NCBI GenBank assembly: GCA_902806565.1
Contig: CADCXA010000066.1
Location: 1,364,001 to 1,428,000 of the forward strand
DNA from: Hypoxylon rubiginosum
Lineage: Eukaryota > Ascomycota > Sordariomycetes > Xylariales > Hypoxylaceae
Reading direction: 5' to 3'
Length of the DNA: 64,000 nt
Positions within the stretch are counted from its first letter, which is position 1. Each line of letters opens with the position of its first letter. The notes beneath the pieces were generated by a model. That model did no database searches and was not told where the DNA came from. It saw only the letters and a list, made by a program, of their open reading frames with translations. The translations under genes were made by a program, and so were the position numbers. This document shows, piece by piece, positions 10,081 through 21,700 of this stretch.

Positions 10081-12777
10081 CCTATAACATACGCAACGTA
10101 GTGAAATACCTCGTGGAAGTATGGGGTTTCCAGTCGACCTACAAGGCGGTGACGGCTCGTCGCCCCCCCTACCACCTCCCACTTCGACGGAGGCTCAGTT
10201 CGGTCCCTCATCTAGAGGTCAACGTAGTGGTCCAACGTATTAACGACTGGCTGAAGGAACTTCGCAATTGGAGACTAAATTTCGGCCATGGCGCACGAGA
10301 GGGACCCCAGCGCTAATAATTCCCAAACAACCATCTCCGACACGATCTTTAATCATAATCTCTCTAAACCTCGGACCTCCTAAACTCTCTAATCTGCGGC
10401 TTTGATAACCGTACCAACACTTCGATTTCGAACAACCTTTCCATGCCGATAGTACGATACGACCTGGCAGCAACGACCACATACACCCCCCACCCCCCGC
10501 AAGTGCTACAACACTACCAGCGCGCGGGGGGTGGTTCCTTTACAGAACAAATAATAAACTGGGTTACTACATGGAATATTATTCTCCGTATGGGCTGATG
10601 ATCCCATAACGCAAGACCATGTAGTGGATAAGGTTACCCCCTATTCACGGCAACACTATCCACATTGTACCAACAGTGGCGGGATTTAAGAAACTCACGA
10701 TTATCTACCCGTCGAACTAAGACCTAACCTAAGACTCAGTCAGAAGTTGAGACTATCACAACTACCTACAATGGTAATACCTCACCGAGGGACAAGGACA
10801 CCACCTTCGACACAATCCGCTCACTCTTCTACGATGACCTTATATAAATAATAAGGGGGTTTGTCATATCTTGCCCATATTTGATAGGAGTACCTCGCTA
10901 CATCCTGTCCCGGCCCCAGACAAGACCTCGCTACGGTTTCTATTATACAGAGTGACTCGGTCGGTTCCACCCCGATCTCGACTCCTTTCGCAACTCATAT
11001 TCTCTCAACTCGTCTTCTCCCGGCACCACCGGGTGCGGCGCTACACCATCGGCGTCCAGAGCACAACCACAGACCCCGACGACCCGCACGAGCCATGGGA
11101 AGTCCCTATTGCAACTAGGCATAAGGGCTGGGTCAAGCTTGGGAAAGAAAAGACCTGTGCTGCGATCATCCAAGATGGGGCTTGTGTGATTATGGTCCGT
11201 CATCAAGCTTCTCATTACGCAGACCTCCTTGCAGTGACCAACAGGATCTGCCCAGTTTGTCGGAAGACTTTTAAGTCAGCACACAACATGGACTGCCCTC
11301 TTTGTCACGTGGCTTTGTGCTGAATTGTGGCAGACGGGGCAATTCATGTTGTGTGCCGACTTAAAAGTCTTCCGATAAACTGGGGAGTTCGTCTTGATGG
11401 CGGCGGGGAGCCTGCGTAGTGAGAAACTTGGTGACGGTACCGATGTGGTAGTTTCTAACAAGTTTACTACTGCTACGGCGAAGCCTATACCTGACGACCA
11501 GATGATCATGGACGTCTGTGGACCCTCGGAAAGGAACTAGCAGTCCTGTACCACACATTTTATGTACATTAATGTTCACTATTGAGCCTGAGGGTAAGAG
11601 CGTTACAGACACCACCAGCTCGATGGCCTCTGACACAATCTCGGGCACGATCTCGGACACGAATACTTCAGGCATGGCGACAGAGAACACGACGACCTCT
11701 TCAATATTTTCTATTAAATACATAACATCTTGTTACCACACCTGCTTGCATTGCGTCGCAAAAGTAGTGTTCATGGAATGAACATGTTATTTCTAATCGT
11801 ATTGATATCAAGCACCACGTACATGATCCGTAAAAGTGTGATACGACAACCCCGACCCAGTTGCATATTCATGTCCAATAACTTAGTAGACACTGGACAT
11901 TGAAGAGTTTATGGATAGGTCTAAGAACTCGATTCGCCCAGTGCAGCCCTTCTGGTTGTAACTCTACGTAGATAGGTACCTAGGTAGGCAGGCAGGTAGA
12001 CAATCCATCTGAAAATATATTAGTAGTACATGTAGCTAGAACAGAAATTATGTCCTCTTAGTATCGTATTCTACCTAGCTACCTTAATCTTATCCCACAT
12101 CTCGAGTTATTTATCGACATCCTCAATCTGTTTTTTATCGTCTTTTTATCCCAAAATGACCCCCCAAAGATTATTAGACGCTCTTAGAACGGAAACGTTC
12201 ATTCGGAGCCTTCAAAACACCTTCTAGATGATAGGAAGCTGGTGTTAGGATTTAGAGCGCTAAAGGGGGGAATAGGGGCTTATCTTGGCGATAAGGATGT
12301 CTTAGCTCAAGGGAGTTAGGTACTTGTTAAAAGAAGTAACACAGCTGGAGCGCTTCCGCTTCCCATGCCGATAAAAATAAAAAGGTAAGAATGCAAGCTG
12401 CATAAATGCATCAAAATATTGAAGAAACACGAGTATCAGATAAAAGATAAAATGTACCTACAACAAGTTGCTGTTACCTGGCTCTACATGTGTTCTGTTT
12501 GCGCCTTCTCTGAGGCTACATAATCAGCCCCACATTGTGACTGCAAATCTCAGAACATATCACAATCACAGGCAGCTGCAACTGCAAGCCATTTTAAAAT
12601 AAACCCGTTTGTTTTCCGAGCTTCTTCCCAGTTCAACCTTTTTCTTACCTGATTTTATTTTCCCGTCAGGTTCAAGCTTCTTCCCACTACGTCTTGTAAG
12701 TGCAAGTAATCATTACTTCACTCTCCCCCAAACCCTAGTCTTGCGCAAAACTTCGCGTCGCGCATACGTCATCAGCC
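10081..12777. other. Gene-poor stretch with relic-like sequence and promoter of the next gene
   Basis: No gene is supportable. An open frame at 10029-10316 and another ending at 11323 look partly coding (balanced residues; the latter ends with two C-x2-C pairs) but match no family I know. A large inverted repeat at 11251-11384 is listed separately. One exact TACCTAGGTA lies at 11977-11986. The last 200 bases before 12778 are pyrimidine-rich, as is common in fungal core promoters and leaders. Confidence 0.55.
11251..11384. repeat. 134-bp fold-back (58-bp arms, 18-base loop)
   Basis: The left arm 11251-11308 is matched in inverse orientation by 11327-11384 at 50 of 58 positions; seven of the eight mismatches are transitions. 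Each arm read outward encodes the same peptide, with two C-x2-C pairs spaced by K-T-F-K-S-A-H-N-M. One exon fragment has therefore been duplicated head to head. Confidence 0.88.
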
Positions 12778-14544
12778 ATGTACGGAAACTACATTCCCCC
12801 CTTCCGCCGCGGCCAGACGTCCGGCGAGGCTCCCGACGCGCCGCAGTCAGGTGATCAGCCTTCTAACCCTGATCGCAATGTCGACAACAGACGTGGCAGA
12901 GGAAACAGGGGTGCCCGCGGTGGTGATCGAGGCGGTGATCGAGGCGGTGACCGTGGTGACCGTGGCGGTGACCGTGGTGGTGATCGTGGTGATCGTGGTG
13001 GTGATCGTGGTGGTGATCGCGGTGGTGATCGCGGTAGTGATCGTGGTGATCGTGGTAGTGGCCGAGGTGGCCGAGGTGGGGATCGGGGCTGGGACCGAAG
13101 TGGATTTCGCGGAGGCCGTGGTCGCGGTCGTGGTCGCGGCAGAGGAGGTTACAACAATGGTAATAACTTCTTCCAAGGCCAAAACCAGCAGCAGCAGGGC
13201 CAAGAGCAGGCGGTAGTCACTGAGGATCTCTATCAACTGCGCGACATTAACAAGTACTTCTCGGGTGAGAATAGCGACAGAACCTCCGCGCAGACCACCA
13301 CCTTCCACGACTCGAAGGAGAACCCGGGTCAGCTGTCGTATCTGCTGCTGTTCTTCGGCGCTAACCCTCGCTGGGGCTCCGACCGCATCGTCTTTGCCAA
13401 GTCCAACTTGCGCCAGCTGCCTGAGTACTCAGCGAAGAAGGCGGAGCACGGCGAATGGGAAACCCCCAAGTCTCCCGAGGGCGATGCGAAGACCCCGGCT
13501 CAACCTCCTGACGGTACTTCCGACGATGTCACTAAAAAGGAAGAGGCCCCTCAACCCACTACCCAAAGTGAGGATGCCAATCCGGACACCGCAACCCCTA
13601 CTTCTTCAACACCCGAGCAAGAGGAAGAGAAGCCAAAGGAAGATGCCGTTCCATCCGATGCCGCCAAGGATGACGCCGAGCCAGCGCCAACACCAGCGCC
13701 AGCTTCCAAGCCGTCGTTCGGCAGCCGCATGGGCTTCACCGACATCCGTAACCTGCCGGCAGAGGAGCTCCAGCGTCTAGAAGAGGAGCAGAAGAAGCAA
13801 CGTCTCGCGCAGCAGCAATTACAGCAACAGCAGCAGCCGCAGATCCCCTCGTTCCCGCCGATCCAGCCCATCGACTACGTCCCCGCCGCCGATCCCGCCG
13901 CCGCCATCCCCGTCGCGGCCTTCGAGGAGCGCCGCTGGCAGAACGGCGCGCGCCTGCCCCCCAGCAGCTTCGCCTTCGTGGGCTGGCACCGCGTGGCGCG
14001 CGTCAACGTGCTGGCGCCCAAGTCGGCCGAGCTCGTGCGCATGCAGCAGCAGAAGTGGGAGCGCCGCGACCGCCGCGGCAACCCGGTCCCCGCCACCAAG
14101 GGCCGCGACGCCGCCGCCTGGAACGCCGCGCTCGCCACCGAGTGGGCCGTCGTCAAGTTCGAGAAGATGGGCGATGGCGACGGGTCCGACGGCGCGACGG
14201 CGACGACTGCGCCGCCTCCTCCTGCGATCGAGAAGATGCCTGACCCGGTGCTGCAGCAGAAGAGTGAGGGGGGTGAGCGTGGAGGAAGCGATGGAAAGAA
14301 AGAGGCCGAGGCTGAAGGCACGACTGAGGCAGGGACTGAGGTGGAGTCTAAGGACGTCGATGAGAAGCTGGAGAAGATGAGCATCCAGGTGGACGTCAAG
14401 ACAGCAGACGGGGACAAGGAGAATTCTACGGAAGCCGTCAAATCGCAGGGGGATGTCAAGCAGGAGGCGGTCGCCGAGGGCGAGGCTAAGAAGATGAGTG
14501 AGCCGGTTGAAGCTGAGGGAAAGGAGAACGCGCCGCCTTCTTGA
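12778..14544 (+). CDS. RGG-repeat protein of unknown function, conserved-looking core
   Basis: One exon of 588 codons begins with M-Y-G-N-Y-I-P-P-F-R-R. Residues about 40-125 are an RGG/GDRGG array ending in R-G-R-G-R-G-R-G-G-Y, typical of proteins that bind RNA or are arginine-methylated. A folded-looking segment follows (about 148-220, containing D-I-N-K-Y-F-S-G and Y-L-L-L-F-F-G-A-N-P-R-W-G-S). Next come a Pro/Glu/Thr-rich linker, a Glu/Gln-rich helix near 325-360, and a second ordered block (about 375-465) with F-A-F-V-G-W-H-R-V-A-R-V and W-N-A-A-L-A-T-E-W. The C-terminus is acidic and low in complexity. I know no named family; a role in RNA or ribonucleoprotein biology is only suggested by the RGG array. 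Bases 13880-14160 are much more GC-rich than the rest. Confidence 0.8.
   Translation: MYGNYIPPFRRGQTSGEAPDAPQSGDQPSNPDRNVDNRRGRGNRGARGGDRGGDRGGDRGDRGGDRGGDRGDRGGDRGGDRGGDRGSDRGDRGSGRGGRGGDRGWDRSGFRGGRGRGRGRGRGGYNNGNNFFQGQNQQQQGQEQAVVTEDLYQLRDINKYFSGENSDRTSAQTTTFHDSKENPGQLSYLLLFFGANPRWGSDRIVFAKSNLRQLPEYSAKKAEHGEWETPKSPEGDAKTPAQPPDGTSDDVTKKEEAPQPTTQSEDANPDTATPTSSTPEQEEEKPKEDAVPSDAAKDDAEPAPTPAPASKPSFGSRMGFTDIRNLPAEELQRLEEEQKKQRLAQQQLQQQQQPQIPSFPPIQPIDYVPAADPAAAIPVAAFEERRWQNGARLPPSSFAFVGWHRVARVNVLAPKSAELVRMQQQKWERRDRRGNPVPATKGRDAAAWNAALATEWAVVKFEKMGDGDGSDGATATTAPPPPAIEKMPDPVLQQKSEGGERGGSDGKKEAEAEGTTEAGTEVESKDVDEKLEKMSIQVDVKTADGDKENSTEAVKSQGDVKQEAVAEGEAKKMSEPVEAEGKENAPPS
12915..13075. repeat. Coding minisatellite of GGTGATCG(T/A/C)GG-type units
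   Basis: Nine- and fifteen-base units encoding G-D-R and G-G-D-R-G repeat in frame within the RGG-protein gene. Their regularity predicts length variation between strains. Unrelated Thr/Ile/Val-rich frames open in other frames here and are not genes. Confidence 0.85.
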
Positions 14545-14991
14545 GCAGTCGGCATACGATGATGAGCTTCGGTGTTTCCCCCAGCATCGGGCATCTCCCT
14601 CTTAATCGTTGCATTACACGGCGTTTGCTTGGGCAGTGGCATGGCATGGCAGAAGAAAAAAGTCGACTTTAATTGATGCGTCTAATTGTACGGTGGCGTT
14701 ACGGTTCTCAAGTCATAATTGCTAGAGCTCTACAGGAACAATGATCATTTGACACAACACTAAAGTGAGGATTGAATCTTGCTGCATTTTTTTATTTATT
14801 GATTTTTAAATCGTGAGGCGAGTTTCGGGGGCGGTACCCCAACCCGCGTAGAAGAAAGTCTCCATTTCGTAATCGTAACTCGAGGAGATAGCTCCCTGGA
14901 TATTCTTCAACTTGCGACATAAAGACGCTGCGTCATCATTAGGTAAAAAAATCTTTCCCATTTTCCTAGCTACCTTTTCCAGCCTACTCGC
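14545..14991. other. Convergent 3' spacer
   Basis: These 447 bases separate the stop codons of two convergent genes and must hold both 3' untranslated regions. A T-rich run near 14785-14810 is the main compositional feature. No further gene is seen. Confidence 0.65.
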
Positions 14992-16243
14992 TCACACGTG
15001 CTGGGACAAGAACTTGAGTACGATCTCGTAGCCGCGCGTGTACTCGGACCGGACGCGCTCGTCGTCGAGGTCGGAGCGGGCCGCCATCCAGCCGTGGATC
15101 TGGTCGGCGAAGGTCTCGACGTGCTTGGGGCCCTTGAGGTTGGCCTCGAACTTGTTGACGTCTTCGACGGGCTCGTCCTTGGACGCTAGTAGGGCGAGGG
15201 GCACCTTGATGCTCTCGGCGTCCGACGGGTCCACCATGGCCGGGTGGCACTCGACGCCCGCCTTGAAGACGGTGTCGGGCTTCGAGGTCACGAGCGATAC
15301 TACCTTGCCTCCCCAGCAGAACTGCGGAAGAGTTGTATTAGCTGGCTGGCTCGTGGTACCATGCGCGCGGAAGCATGCACGCGAGTAGGGGAAGGGGAAA
15401 AATCTTACCCCCATGATGGCCCAGCTCTTGATCTCGGGGTACTTGGCCGAGACGGCCTCGACGTAACCCGGAACCTTGGCTGCGACGCTCGGCGGCGGGT
15501 TCTTCTGGAAGAAGGCGCCCAGGCTCTTCTGCTTCTCCTCGGTGTCGGGCGGGAACAGCTCGAGGGGGCAGGGCTCGCCGGCGAACCAGTCGGGCATGAA
15601 GACCTTGTAGTGCTGGGCGTGGTCCGAGGTGGCGAGGATGTCGGCGCCCTGCAGGGTCTGCGGGTAGAACCCGAAGATGTCGAAGATGCTGATTATGCCC
15701 TTGGTGGCGTCCTTCGGGCCGGTCACGTCTTTTTTTTCGGGCGGACCGACGGGTTTTAGCAAACATGTGTCATGATGTCGGTTTTATGATATATATACGG
15801 GCAAGGTATCTACCTAAGGTAGCCAGATACCAGACAGATAGGTGGTTGGCCAAAAAGGGATATAGATTATGCACAAACTTACACGATTTAAATCCTCCAA
15901 GTTCCTCGTAGCTACCCTTCGCGCCGTAGCCCTTCGAGACCACGGGCGGGATGTTACAGCAGGCCTCAGAATGGCCGTGCTGCGCTGGCATGGTCGACAT
16001 CTTGCACGTAGGTCTGGGATTCAATTGGTCTAACAGATGTTGGTGGCGATTCGATTGCGAAGTGATGTTTCTTGAGTGCGTGTGCGTGGACGTGAGCGGG
16101 GTTGAAGATGAAAGGTGGGAGTTGAGATTAGCGTTGGGATTGGGATTGGAAAGGGAAGAAGAAGAAGAAGCCGGTGGAGTTATTAGGCCTGATGCAACGG
16201 CGGCCGCTCTACGGGATCCGGGAAGGTGCCTGGACAGAGACAT
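14992..16243 (-). CDS. Dienelactone hydrolase family protein with N-terminal extension
   Basis: Three exons, complement of 14992-15321, 15409-15728 and 15883-16243, give 336 residues. Intron 1 (154 bp) has donor GTAAGT-like and restores G-G-F-K-S-Y-V-T-G-P; intron 2 (87 bp) joins S-W-A-I-M-G to F-C-W-G-G. The alpha/beta-hydrolase shows D-I-F-G-F-Y-P-Q-T-L-Q-G-A-D, the nucleophile elbow G-F-C-W-G-G (Cys about 229), K-D-E-P with the likely catalytic Asp, and Q-I-H-G-W with the likely His. This Cys-Asp-His triad is characteristic of dienelactone hydrolases; the substrate cannot be read from sequence. A second in-frame ATG at 16000 begins just before the family's usual N-terminus (S-E-A-C-C-N-I-P-P-V-V). 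The 81 residues ahead of it are Ser/Asn/Arg-rich and nearly acid-free, possibly a mitochondrial presequence or just leader sequence. Confidence 0.9.
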
Positions 16244-17540
16244 GTGTGATTACTACGTTGGGTTAAGGTAGTTCTAGTTGTGAAGGGTTCAACGTTGTAC
16301 ATGGATTTCGATTTAGGTAAGGTATGCCACTAAGCAAAGCCGAGATACTATGTAGATCGAATGAATAGCATTGAGTTATACATAAAGTTGGTGGAGTAGG
16401 ATTCGGCTTATTCAACCAATTTTTACAACTATCCTCCTAAACACCAATAGTTTCGACATTTGAGAATCGTATATAGGAGGTACGCATGAACATTGAGTTG
16501 AAAAAAATCGATGATCTCAATGAGTCGGACGTTTTCCCCCTTGCCGTGAGGGGTAGCTTCCAGCTCCCCTCTCCCAGGGCTCCCCCAAAGGATGCAAGAG
16601 ATGGTGCTAGAAGATGCGGGGTAAAATCTGCTGCAGTTGAAACTGCCGTGATGTCATAAATATACTAACTTTTTGGTGCCAATTTTTCGGTGCCAATTGG
16701 GGATCTTGGTTAGAAGACGACGTCTAACTAAGATCGGATTAGCGCCCGTCTTAAGCCACTCCATCCCCGGCCACGGATTAGATTGTCTTAGCGTTGGATC
16801 CTTGCTTTTTACATAGTAGGGGTCATGCCCTTTAGGGATCATAGGGCTGACCCCTTTCTTATCTTGTCGCTAAGGACGAGAACCTTCGAGATATCTCTCT
16901 GACTTCTCTGACTTCTCTGACCTCTCTGACCTCTCCGACACGTGTCACGACATGTGTCGTAACAACCAAGATTTTCCATTTGTTTCCCTTTGTTTGTAGA
17001 AAGCTTCCACACTTCATCCATGCATGGAAAACATCCTGCACAATGTTACGTGCAAGCACCCCTATTGCAACGTAGCAGCTCGAGCAGTTCACTTCTAGCC
17101 TCTTCGAGAATCTTTAGCAAGAGAAGGTAAAATCATATATTGCACACTTATTTAAGCCTACTACACCCTTCCTGTCCTAGCTGGTCTCCATTTCGTTCAT
17201 CATCATGACCGGTTCCCTCCTCAACTTTGCTTTTCCAAACGAGAGGCCTCCTCCATTAACGTACGATAGCGTATCCTGCGATTATACTACCTGGCGATAA
17301 TGTCATGGCCCAAAAACATCCTGGTTACTGTCTCAGTCCGTCTTCGTCAGGTTATTCCCTCTCCCCCTTACTCCTGGTCTCGATTGCTCGCCCAGTCGCT
17401 TGCTGACATGTTACGGAGGTACGCGAACGTGATGCGAACCACTATATCAAGACAAAATCAGCCATTCGCCTAATCTACTGGACACGCAAAGTGATAAGGG
17501 TTCAGCGATCGGCGGCTGGCGATCAGGGCTCAACGATCGG
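16244..17540. other. Spacer between two minus-strand genes
   Basis: This is the promoter side of the hydrolase gene and the 3' side of the Nudix gene. Open frames at 16654-17092 are driven by a 10-bp tandem repeat and are not convincing. No RNA gene was recognised. Confidence 0.55.
16895..16959. repeat. 10-bp tandem repeat (TCTCTGACYT) next to an imperfect palindrome
   Basis: About four to five copies of a 10-bp unit (TCTCTGACTT / TCTCTGACCT) end at 16935. They run straight into CGACACGTGTCACGACATGTGTCG (16936-16959 as two joined halves), which equals its own complement at 20 of 24 positions and contains CACGTG-like E-box cores. Confidence 0.75.
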
Positions 17541-17552
17541 TTACTGGTGATC
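17497..17552. repeat. 28-bp tandem duplication at the Nudix gene 3' end
   Basis: Copies 17497-17524 and 17525-17552 match at 22 of 28 positions, and five of six differences are transitions. The second copy overlaps the predicted end of the Nudix coding region, so duplication may have altered that C-terminus. Confidence 0.8.
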
Positions 17553-18752
17553 AGGAGCCAGCACATTTCCTGCCCAACATATCTGCTCAGGGGGGGAAGG
17601 CTCGGACGAGGCTGTCACGCCCGAGTATGCAAAAAAGAGATTAGGGTGAAACTTGGCTTACTGAACTTCTCGTCTTCCAGCTTGAGACGAGAGATCGCGT
17701 CCGTCTCGGAAAACCAGAAAGTCGAAAACTTCTTTCGGTCCTCTTCCTCTGTCATCCGACTCTCGTCGCGATTGGTGTCGCCTACCGGCCTAGCCGCGTA
17801 CCAGTAGATATGCCTCCAGGCATTGGTGGCCGGGTCTGGATCTAAATGGGCGCCGATTGGCATTCTACTCTACGACCTACTATGCTGATCCCCCGGGGAA
17901 GGCAAGGGTAATGATCTAAGGCGTCGATGATGAAATTTGGAACACTCACTGCCAATGAGGTGGTCAGCAACTTTTAAGATTAAGAGGGATGTGGAGGACT
18001 TGAGGGCTCCGAGTGGAGGGATTTTATCTGACGCACCATTCGCTAACGCCGACGCTTTCATTGCTGAGACCCTCTGTAATACCGGTGAGGGCGTCCTCAA
18101 CCCCGTACCTGTCTTCCCTGACCCCGGCCTGAGTCTGGACCAGTTTCGGTGGCGTCGATCTGGACCCGAATCTTAGTCGCAGAGGTGCGACGGCGACTCC
18201 GGTTTCTTCGGCTGTCTCGCGTAGGGCTGCCTCGAGATGCCCCTCCTCAAAATTCTTCCGCCCTTTGGGCAATTGGTAGATCCCGATGTTTTTGTTGAAG
18301 ACCAGCATCACTTTGGGCTGTGGCGAGTCCGCCTCGTCGACCGTCACTGTTCCGCAGCTGACCATCATCTCGTCCGCCCCGTGGTAGCGCCCCTCGTTCT
18401 TGATCTTTTCCCAGACTCGATCGTCTGTCCAATCGACGCGATGGGTTGGGTCATTCTTGGCCCACAGCTCCCGCCTCGCCAATTCCTTAAACTTCCTCAC
18501 GACCTTGGCCGGCCCTTTGGCTAGAGTCTTAACCGGACGAGTCGTGCTGTGGTTCTTTTTGACCACCGACCGGACGGACTTCTCATGGGGTCCGTGGGCC
18601 ATCAGTGCTATTGGCACGGACATATATGTAGATGTGTTCTGCAACGAGTTAAGTAATCGGCCGCGGTTGGGTCTACTGAAAACGGAGCTGCTGGGGACTA
18701 CTAAGGAATCCGACAAAATACAGCTCGCAACTGGTAAGGGATAAATTGGCAT
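17541..18752 (-). CDS. Nudix hydrolase, diphosphoinositol/dinucleoside polyphosphate type
   Basis: Exon 1 (complement 18037-18752) carries the complete Nudix box G-x5-E-x7-R-E-x2-E-E-x-G-V, seen as G-R-K-N-F-E-E followed by R-E-T-A-E-E-T-G-V, preceded by Y-Q-L-P-K. Exon 2 (17662-17867) continues with W-R-H-I-Y-W-Y-A-A-R-P-V and F-S-T-F-W-F-S-E-T-D-A, as in fungal Nudix proteins. I place intron 1 at 17868-18036, with donor GTGCGT; other acceptors would create stops. After donor GTAAGC at 17661 the last exon is ambiguous: 17551-17582 (317 residues in total) or 17541-17569 (316). The motif predicts hydrolysis of nucleoside diphosphates linked to X; the exact substrate is unknown. The start Met at 18752 precedes a hydrophobic then Ser/Arg/Asn-rich leader, and a later Met (M-S-V-P-I-A-L or M-A-H-G-P) could be the true start. 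Confidence 0.85.
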
Positions 18753-21700
18753 TTATCTTGCCATGGAATCTCCTACCGTGCCAGCACGATCCCGCTTAAA
18801 TCAGGACGATTGGTCATATTTCGATGGTGGTTCGCGCACCAAAGCCATCTGCACGGACAAGGTTACCTAGGTACTGCTGTATACTGCTGCTGGGGCTTTC
18901 AGGCTCGCAGCTTGGATTCCCAAACGGGACGTTAGACTTGTGCTTGTGCTTCCCAATAGCCTCGTGTCATAACCCAGCATGCTGATCTACGGGTTGGATC
19001 AAAAAGTAAGATAGATCGCGTCTTGTTCCCCGTGGGGCCCAGCCCGAGCGGGATTTTAGATCTGGAGGCTTCCCGGTGTAAGCTAGGGTTTCCGAGGACT
19101 CGGTGAACCAAGGACTTGGGGATAAAGCGTAGGAGCTCATTCGCGGAGACCAAAGCCTCCAAGTATATGCCCGACCAACCCAGTTTCAGGGGTCCCCTTC
19201 TCTGCCGAGGGGGATCCATGCCATCAACGTCATGCATAGCTCCTGCATAACGAGTCGAGAGAGAGTGTCGGGTGAGTCAAATGTGCGATCACCGGTCGGT
19301 TCGACGTGCTCTGTGAGTGCTCGTTGCCGTTACCCACTCTCCACGCAAGGGAGGGCTATTTGCGTAACACCCCTATTAGGACAAGTGTGTCCTTCGGCGC
19401 GCATCTATCCCATCTATCCCCCATCGTTAGGGCCGTAGGTGCAGAAAGTGAGAACGTGGCTGTCGACGCCATTGCTTCCATGGTGTGTTCCCCATTAGCA
19501 GACTGACCGGTTTACACGATAAGGAACGCCCAACCCCTATTCGACGCCCGGCTGACCCGCAAGATGATCAGTCGTCTCCGTTCAGCAGGCCAAGTCGTAC
19601 AAAAGTGAGGATGACAGTGTGCTGAAACATCGACCATTGGGTTGCTCCCGGGCACGACACGAAGGAGGGGATCCACGGTACCTGGGCATACGGCTGTCTT
19701 TCTTATAATCCATCATCATCTCTCTAGCTCACTGTTGTGTGAGGTAGCAGGGTAGACAACTCCATTAGGCAGGGGTGATTCGATGATTCAAGTCAATGGC
19801 AGCTCAAGGCCGTTTATATTAACCAGTCCATTCGCCAGTATCCACTTTATTACTTCGTCAGAGTCCCGTCATCTCGGGTAAGGTAAGATAGGCCTGCATG
19901 CGGTACCAACCGAAACACCCATCTGCTAACTCTATTCTATCCATGACGAACTCCTCACATCTTGGGTCCTTTCCATGGGAGTCGCAACGCTGGGGACCGT
20001 CGTGATTGCAACGAGCACCACGTCTCCCCACTGCATGAACGCATCCTTGGGTGTACCCTAAGCATTCGACCCTCTCTCTTCCCCCCCTCCCCTTTACCTC
20101 CCACCTCATGGCAACCCCCATGCCGGGCGTTAGTGCCCAACCAGCCAACATGGCATTTGGAAGATCTGCATCAGTTGGGAACAATACGCTACCGTCTGAC
20201 CAAGTTTCCTTACGCCCGAAAGAAGCTGACCGCCAAAGCCAAAGAAGCAACTGGCGGCGCTAGTCTTGCCGATTATGGACCGTTGCGATGGGTTTTGATA
20301 TCGATGTGGAATTGCCAGTGCTGGGTTGTACGTATCCGCCCAATCGATAGGTGCCGGACTTGTGTCCGATGATGCCAATGTCGCGCGCGACAAAAGCAAA
20401 ACGGCACGACTTGCAGTAGTTCGACACAGGACTTCCATCTTAAGTAGTTCTTAAACTACTAGTTCGTGACGTCTGCGAGTGACCTATCGCAATGAGGGTT
20501 ATGTCGGTCGTGTCGACTACACACGTCGCAACCGCAAACAGATTCTCACTGCTCACCGGTCACTAGTGGCTATAATAATATGCTCGTTCTGACGCGCTGA
20601 CGTGCCACAGCATATATGCTAGTTAGGTAAATATGTAGCGTGGGAACGGCAATTGGGGTTTCCCATCATCCCATCCCCACAATCTGGTCTTGCTGCTAAT
20701 GCAAACGACCAGAAGGCAAACTGAAGGATCGTGCTGATCCTCTTTCTAGTTGCCGTGGCCGCCCTACTCTTGACCGACCGAGCTCCAGACCGATTACGTC
20801 GGTCACTGCCACGGTGTGCGGCGCGAAACGGTTGTATAATTCGGGCGGGCTCAATCCGAGTCGCCAGGTAGCCAGGTAGTCAGGTAGCTAAAGATGCACT
20901 CCTACAACGGGAACTGTTCCATCCAACTTCTGTCGTCATCTCCCTCCGTCCATAAGCTACTGAGATTCTGAGAAGCGGGATATCCTCCCGAATGGCGGCG
21001 GTGTGCTGTTCAAGGACGGCCCATTCGTCGAACCCCCGTCGGCAATCGGCACCCTTTTCACTTCTCTCTCAGCGACTAGCAGATAGCCAATCTATCTCGA
21101 GCACGTTGACAGCGTATGATCCCTTGCGCCAACCAAGCATCTGAGCAGCCGAAGGACAACTCGCATACGTCGGGCCTAACTCGATCTATCAAGAGACAAG
21201 AGACCAAAGACTGCAAGAGTCTCCGAGTTCGATTGACCACAGGAGTTGTACGTCCATGTCCCTAGGAGGTAACTGGCAACACTTAGACAGTCTGACAGTA
21301 CATAAGGACCACCTACATGAGGTAAGTAGCTGCTGTAACCGAAAGAAAATTGTCTTGGCTGTACATTCTACAAAGAGATGTAGTAGGTGTGTCATATGAT
21401 TCCTAAATACATAATATGGCATAGTTTAATTAATCGACAGGAATGATGCACGTATGCAGGTTATTTAATCACATGACATGATCTTTTATGTGCCCTGTCT
21501 GCCCTGCAAAAAAGCAAAAAGCACAAAGCTGCATTAACTACTGTACGCCCCCTACGCCCCCTAATGCTCGAAGGGCCCTGGCCCTGACCCTAACTTCGTC
21601 CTTGTGCGACAAAACACCTTAGGGACCGCATTTCCGGGGAGGCTCTGCAAGTGTTCGACTCGCACTGATCGAACATCTCCGGTTGATGGTGAACATCGAG

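Noticed and set aside
5084..12777. A full transposon in the repeat-rich gap
   Set aside because: No transposase, reverse transcriptase or long terminal repeats could be recognised; only small repeats and gene fragments.
12847..13308. 153-codon minus-strand Thr/Ile-rich frame
   Set aside because: It is the reverse reading of the RGG repeat and has repeat-driven composition.
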